Origin: Aureobasidium sp. EXF-3400
Taxonomy: Eukaryota > Ascomycota > Dothideomycetes > Dothideales > Saccotheciaceae
Assembly: GCA_024195585.1 (NCBI GenBank)
Contig: SWBL01000024.1
Coordinates: 186,001-250,000, forward strand
Length of the DNA: 64,000 nt
Reading direction: 5' to 3'
The notes under the pieces: model-generated
Told to the model about the DNA's origin: nothing
Seen by the model: the letters and a program-made list of their open reading frames with translations, nothing else
The model's database searches: none
In this document: positions 58,661 to 64,000 of the stretch, in pieces
How positions within the stretch are numbered: the stretch's first letter is position 1
How the letters are laid out: each line of letters opens with the position of its first letter
Program-made: the position numbers and the translations under genes

Positions 58661-59799
58661 TGCGAAATTTGACCTCCAAAAATGTGCAGTTCACTGATTG
58701 ACAATCGGATGCTGATTGTAGTCGTTGTCTGGAGACTCACCTCGCGGCAGGTGGATCGCCATACCTGTTATAAGTTCTGCTCTCGGCTAGGATATCAACA
58801 ATGCGCGCTTGGATCAAACTATTGTCGATGTGTTTCGATCGCTGAGCTGCGATAATGAGGCACATCGTGGTGGAGATACCTAACGCGGCGCGGGCGGAAC
58901 CTGGCCGCTTTCCTACAATAGCAGACTAAATAGTGGTTTGGGGCGTCTGCTAGCCAAGCGGCCGGCCCGGACCACCGGTTCTTGCTCGGCTTTCTAGCCT
59001 TATTACGGTCAGGATTGCCGAACGCACAGACCGTCATATCGCTGCCTGAGAGCATGGCTGCATCGCAACGTCTGCGCAAAGGGCTGTGCCGCACATTGTG
59101 ACGATAACAAAATTTCCCCGCGGCACGACGAAAGGCTCGAGCGACAGTTCGAGACTCCTCATGTCGTCAATGAGGCCAACGACGCTGACCGAGATTCCAT
59201 CGTTGTATTGACTTATCCGAGCGAGTCTGTTGTCCAAGGTAACCGGAGCATGGTGCGATTGAACCGACCGACAGATGAGAAACTATTTGACACGGCCTCA
59301 TTTCACTACTCTCTGATCTCTTGGGAGTTTCCTATCATGTCCTTCATGCCATGAGATCTTGTTGAAGACCTGCATCAGCTCATCTGTTAAGGTAAGCAGA
59401 GCAAGAGAGAGGAAACAAGATGGTCTTTTCCGACACAACAAGAAGCAACCACACTCTTACTTTCGAGGCGAGAATTGAAGCTGAAACAGTGCGAGCTGTA
59501 TGTGAATCATGTTTCTGTACATCTCGACTGTGGAAGAAAGCGATCTTTGCCCCCAACCTATTCTTATTATTCTTTTGAACATGACTATCACTATTTCGCT
59601 CCAACACCCATATCTCTGGGACAGCACGTTTCATTCACTGCACAGGTCCGAACTCGAGCATTTAACAACACTCTGCCACTCGATTGACGGGAAGTTCGCA
59701 TTTGTTTCTTTTACCCCGTTGCTTTGCCGTCAACATTCCAATCATGTCGAGCCTGACCAACGATTGTCTTGGTTACTCGTACATGTGTGACACTCTGTC
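58661..59799. other. Intergenic, no gene recognised
   Basis: About 1.1 kb containing the FAD monooxygenase 5' region and the 3' end of the next transporter gene. Open frames up to about 90 codons show no domain. Confidence 0.35.
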
Positions 59800-61376
59800 T
59801 CACAAGCAATACTCGAAGCCACCGGAAACTCGTGTTCGATTACGATGGCCATAGAGAACACGCAGTGCTAGCGTGATAGGGACAGCAGACGCTATAACAA
59901 TCAGCAGGGTGATCTTGGCTGGAAGATATCCTGGAGCATCCTTTGCTTGGTATGTTTGAGGGCCGATGATGTTTGCAATGCCAAACGCAGCGGAGACAAT
60001 GGCACTTGCAGTCACTCTCTGTGTGTGGCCGTTGTAGTTGGCGCCAACCCAATTGTAGATAATGGCCAGCGGTGCTACAATCTCCTTCAAATCAGCCTTG
60101 GCTTACCACGTACTGTGAACGAAAAGCTTACAAAGTTAACCAGATAGATACCAGCGACTGATCCGGCTGGACGACCAATGCCTTCGAAAGAAAGCAGAGC
60201 ACCTCCAACAAGAGCAGGTATCAAGAGACCCACGATGGAAAGCCATCTAGGTGCCTGCTTCACAACGGCCCAGGTCGAAAGTGTCGTTGCAAAGATACTG
60301 ATGACCCCAGACGGCATATTCAGAAGCGCGCTTTGCTTTGAGTCAAACCCAAAGCTGTGGATCAAGACAGCGGAGAAGGTGGTGATCACACCGCTCGGGA
60401 TCGTTATGCACAGAGTCAGCAATACCAGAAGCCATGTCTGTGGATCCAGAAGCAGATCTCCAAGCAAATGCAGACTAGGATCTCTCGACTCAGCTAATGT
60501 TTTGTCCGCTTCAAGTCGTTCCCGGATGGATCTCTTCTCGTCGTAATTCAGAAAGATTGCCTGTTCGGGATCATCTAGGCATGTAAGCAGAAGAATCGAC
60601 GTTCAGCAGCTAGTGGTGACCCACCAGGAAGAGTGAGAAGAACTACCAGTGCCACCAGGATGTTAACGATCCCAATACAGATGAACATCACTCGCCAACC
60701 TGCGAAAGTTGACGAGCTATGCTGTGCTCCAAAGCTGATGAGGCCACCGAAGATCTGACCAGCTCCTAAGCCACAGTACCAAATGCCATATCGAAGGGGT
60801 GCTTCTGTTCTTGTGTACCATCGCGAGGTGACCACAATCAAAGCTGGCGCGATGACGGCCTCACACATACCTAACAAGGTCCGAACAGCTATGATCGAAG
60901 CTGTGCTATGACATGCAGCCGAACAGCACAGTATGATGCCCCAGAGAAAGATGTTGTATCCTAGTACCTTTGAAACAGAAAAACGCTGCAAAAGTACTCC
61001 TGCACGGCTACCGTCAACTCCTGACAATCCATATGGATATGATGTATTGACCTTGAGGCAGTTCAGCGACAACGTAACCAATGAAGAATGCTGTTGCCGT
61101 CCAGGCAAAATCCTGACCCTGCATTCGAAGGTCTTTCTGCAGACCCATGACATTGGCGTACTATATTGATCGTTGTTCAGCTCAGTCGCGTGTCATCGCA
61201 AGTCGATGATATCTCACATTGACAGCCACCTTGTCCAAGAATTGCAGGAAGTATGCAAGGAAGAGGGTGGGAATTATCCTCCAGTCGATCTTGCGGACCA
61301 GAATTGCTTCGGCACCATTATCCACCTCCCAGCTATTAGATGACTGGACATTAATGTTCATCTCGCTGATGCCCAT
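59800..61376 (-). CDS. MFS transporter, anion:cation symporter (ACS) family
   Basis: Five exons, 61218-61376, 61052-61160, 60625-60999, 60132-60574 and 59800-60084, give 456 aa. One donor is the weak GTCAAT, but it restores AELPQGVLLQRFSVSKVLG, the conserved start of segment 3. Other ACS marks are VRKIDWRIIPTLFLAYFLQF, LDKVAVNYANVMGLQKDL, VRTLLGMCEAVIAPALIVVT, WYTRTEAPLRYGIWYCGLG and NWVGANYNGHTQRVTASAIV. The family imports organic anions such as allantoate, nicotinate or aromatic acids. No stop or frameshift is seen. It is probably a carboxylate uptake system of the aromatic island. Confidence 0.85.
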
Positions 61377-62618
61377 TGTGAGTTGATGCGACTGGTGGTC
61401 GCTGGCAAAGCTGTTGATGAATTGCTAAGGTATTTATTAAGGGCAGAGGCCTGCTGTCGAGCAGATCAGATATATCTGACAGATAAGAGTCCAGATTTTA
61501 CTGTTGAGCGATGGGACCTGGTATGTATGTTGAACCGCAGCTTCGGATTCGACCGAAGGGCTGCTTGTCCTTAGCCTAGGTTGTTACGCCTAGTCATTAA
61601 CCGCTTGCGATGACTGATCCAATTGATGGTCACTACTGGGTCTCAAACCCCACGTGTGTATGAGTTGAGGCACGGAACGGCCAATGAGAAAGACGCTTCA
61701 TGCAGCGGGGATTCGGCCGCACGCCGACTACTCATAATCCCGAATCACTATCGTGGCGCACAAGAACTAGTGTTTAGACTAACAATTATCTGCTCCACTG
61801 AACCGATCCGTTGGTCAGGTACCGAGCACCTCTTGGACCTGGCGCACAGACCATATTGTATAGCGATAAGTCTAGGAGCCAATCATGAATGTGCTCCCTA
61901 CTTTCTACGGAAGCTAGATTTATATCACGCCTTGTTGATGTCGCACCAAATTGTGGGCCTAGAGGTGTCACTGCATGGGAATGATTGCAGAATGGCTACG
62001 TGAAGACTATCGTATCATCCCCTGCTCCCCGGCTTAGTGTAGCGAACACAGCGGCCACTCAATCAGACACGCAGATAACGCGATGTGCAAACTCAAGACC
62101 CTCGCCATGCGGTGCTCTGGGGGGTCGGCGATGGGTGGCGCAGAGGGCAATAGCGAATCCCATACAAAATCGGTCGCGTAGGAGACCTGTTTCGGTGCAC
62201 GAATCGCTGAACGGTGGGCGTCAGCACACGCAAGTTCGGAGGGTCTATGGAGAGGGATGGTTGACGTGCCAGTCGGTTTGAGGGTTGCATCTACGCGTTG
62301 CACCCTGTCAATTCTCGCCGTCGACCCCCTGTTCTCGTGGGGTCTGAGGGTTTTATCTTCTGACGATGACGTTTTGACCGCGGCGGTGAAACTTTTGCTC
62401 GACGGGCAGCGGTTACATGCGCGCCGACCCGCAAGGTTCGGACATCGGCCAAAGGAAAACCCTTACGCGCATGAACCGAGACCAACTGTAGTTTCTGTCA
62501 AGCCAAGAGTGATTGATCAGAAACACGTGACAAAACCTACAGTCAACACTCGATACGAAAGGAAAGCAATCGATGGTGCAAAGCTCCTCAGGTTGAGCAT
62601 CAGCCGGTACTCGAAGTC
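61377..62618. other. Long intergenic region, no gene recognised
   Basis: About 1.2 kb upstream of the ACS transporter and 3' of the ligase relic. The part around 62050-62450 is G+C-rich with several short overlapping frames lacking domain features. It may include the lost C-terminal half of the ligase, but I could not recognise any of its motifs. Confidence 0.35.
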
Positions 62619-63573
62619 TTACCTCGAAAACAGTGGCGGTCTCATTTGAACATACGTGATCTTGTAGTCCTCGATCGCCTGGCACAGCGCCTCGAGATCG
62701 GATCGGTCCATGACGATGGCCTCGATACCATTGAATATGGAAGAGTGCACAATGGCCATCAGTCCTTGGCTACGTATCAGCGTATGGCCTAGTGCAATCA
62801 AGCCTGGTCTGCAGCTCACCTAAGATATGGAATTCAAGAAGCACAGCCAAAAGCCTATCGCCCCGTCCTAGTATCGTGGCCAATATTTGTCTCAGTGGCT
62901 TTAAGCGTCAGTATACTCGACATCACGTTGCGATGGGTCAGTTCTACTGCCCCTGGCAATCCAGTCGTCCCGCTCGAGAAGACCAAGAAGGCTAGATCAC
63001 TTCTAGGATCTGAGATAGGGATCCGGGCAATAGGCGGGATGTTCAGTTCCAGCATTTCTGAAACATGGTGTGTTCCTGCTGACTCCTCGGGACCGATCAG
63101 AAAGATCATCGCTTGATTGATTCCTGTCTCGAGGGTCGCTTCTCTGACGATCGGAAGGAACATTTTTTGCGTAGACACCGCCTTTGCTTTACTGAGAACA
63201 AGTTGTCTCGTCAACTCCACTACGGTATAGCTAGGGTTCATCAGGCATACAGTACCACCGCAGTAGTGAGTTCCCCAGATGAGCCCCAGGATATCGTTGG
63301 ATTGGTAGCAAACACAGCGAGCACCTCACCCTTCTTCCAGGCCCATCGGGAGAGAAGGACTGAGCCAAGTTTGATTGTCTGTTCTCGAACGTCTCTGAAG
63401 GTGTAGGCTAGACTTGCGGCAAGATCGGTATAGATTCCTATCCTTCGATCAGCTTTGGCAGAAATGAGACATCATTGGCAACACTTTTTCCTTCCGGAAC
63501 TTTTTTAGACCGGTCGAACAAAAGTTGCCAAACATTGATATTCGGAATGCTAAGAAGACGGGTGACACTCATC
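62619..63573 (-). pseudogene. Acyl-CoA ligase (4-coumarate-CoA-ligase-like) fragment, frameshifted and truncated
   Basis: Reading down the minus strand from an ATG at 63573: SIPNINVWQLLFDRSKKVPEG; a frame change near 63460; DLAASLAYTFRDVREQTIKL and SVLLSRWAWKKGEVLAVFATN; a frame change near 63295; LGLIWGTHYCGGTVCLMNPS and VVELTRQLVLSKAKA; the AMP-binding P-loop LAFLVFSSGTTGLPGAVEL; a frame change near 62875; LLAVLLEFHILG, a good intron, LMAIVHSSIFNGIEAIVM and LEALCQAIEDYKITYVQ. It stops after PPLFSR; the later A5-A10 motifs, including the catalytic Lys, are absent. The intact enzyme would activate an aromatic or fatty acid as its CoA thioester. At least three frameshifts plus truncation make this a clear pseudogene. 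Confidence 0.85.
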
Positions 63574-64000
63574 ATGATTACTATGTGGGAAGTCAAGTCA
63601 ACACTTCTGTGTCTGTCTTGCAGATACCATTGTGGCCATGATCTATGTTTGACTTGTTCAGAGAAAACGCCAGTGTATGATAAGCCACAATCAAGTCCTC
63701 GTGTAGGATCCTCCTCGGTTAGGGGCGAGCTGGTCTAGAATCTAGCCATGACATGTATCGGACATGCAAACGCAAAGTATGTCTGATATTCACATCGAAT
63801 GCGAGCAATTGACGCTAGGCATGAGCATCCGGGCAATCAGCTAAACGCTCTCAGCTTGCATCTAGCATGGAAAATCATTGCAGGGTCCTCAAATCGCCCT
63901 TCGTCTCCAGACTCTCCACGTGTTCGATTGACTTCGCGCGCAGCACTCTTAGCGAGAACTGGTTGCTCAGACCCCTGGATCATTATGCAGCTAAATTACA
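63574..64000. other. Right edge, no gene recognised
   Basis: 427 bp with no convincing open frame or motif; upstream side of the ligase relic. Confidence 0.35.

Noticed and set aside
58819..59237. Short basic minus-strand frames upstream of the FAD monooxygenase
   Set aside because: No ATG context, splice sites or recognisable motif; treated as intergenic.

Overview
The window is nuclear DNA of a filamentous ascomycete (Pezizomycotina). Most genes carry short introns of about 45-75 nt with GT...AG ends and a TNAC/CTAAC-like branch point. Fungal-specific families are present: Zn2Cys6 and C2H2 + fungal_trans regulators, a quinate gene cluster with a QutR/QA-1S-type repressor, LysM and GPI-anchored wall proteins, a GH105 enzyme and a scytalone dehydratase-like enzyme. 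Gene content fits a Dothideomycete, but that placement is inference. No tRNA, rRNA or CRISPR was seen.

Layout. (1) 0.7-12 kb: a mixed accessory region. It holds a broken LysM gene, an F-box gene, a secreted GH105 enzyme, a scytalone dehydratase-like gene, a type-B carboxylesterase, an intronless poly-gamma-glutamate hydrolase-family gene that looks bacterial or phage in origin, and a long Ser/Thr-rich GPI-anchored wall protein. (2) 13-25.6 kb: a housekeeping block with katG (catalase-peroxidase), ORC4, NUR1 (nuclear rim protein), VMA7 (V-ATPase subunit F), an NPC2/ML-domain lipid-transfer protein, a small probably mitochondrial protein, and two tandem paralogous cysteine-rich zinc-finger proteins. 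NUR1 and VMA7 share a 192-bp divergent promoter. (3) 25.7-30.5 kb: an NmrA-like oxidoreductase, a class V aminotransferase-like enzyme and a secreted cysteine-rich protein. (4) 31.9-46.2 kb: a quinate-utilisation (qa/qut) cluster. It has a shikimate-DH-like enzyme, a quinate permease, a SnoaL-like protein, 3-dehydroshikimate dehydratase, quinate dehydrogenase, a QutA-type activator and a QutR-type repressor. The last two are divergently transcribed from a 522-bp gap. A strongly decayed shikimate-dehydrogenase relic lies inside it. The type II dehydroquinase expected for the pathway is not in the window. (5) 46.5-63.6 kb: an aromatic-catabolism-like island in decay. A C2H2 regulator, a phenol-hydroxylase-like FAD monooxygenase and a homogentisate-dioxygenase-like gene each contain one in-frame stop. 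A P450 is cut off just before an A+T-rich island, and an acyl-CoA-ligase-like gene is frameshifted and truncated. Three genes between them look intact: a DHA1-type MFS transporter, a salicylate-hydroxylase-like FAD monooxygenase and an ACS-type MFS transporter.

How the parts work together. In block 4, quinate enters through the permease and is oxidised by quinate dehydrogenase. A dehydroquinase outside this window would give 3-dehydroshikimate, which the dehydratase converts to protocatechuate, under control of the activator/repressor pair. Block 5 would supply hydroxylation, CoA activation and ring cleavage of a second aromatic substrate, but its ring-cleavage gene is broken. The decay begins where the quinate cluster ends, and is associated with an A+T-rich, possibly RIP-mutated, rearrangement scar near 56.7-57.1 kb.

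All exon boundaries were read by eye from splice signals, frame continuity and remembered family motifs. No database search was run.
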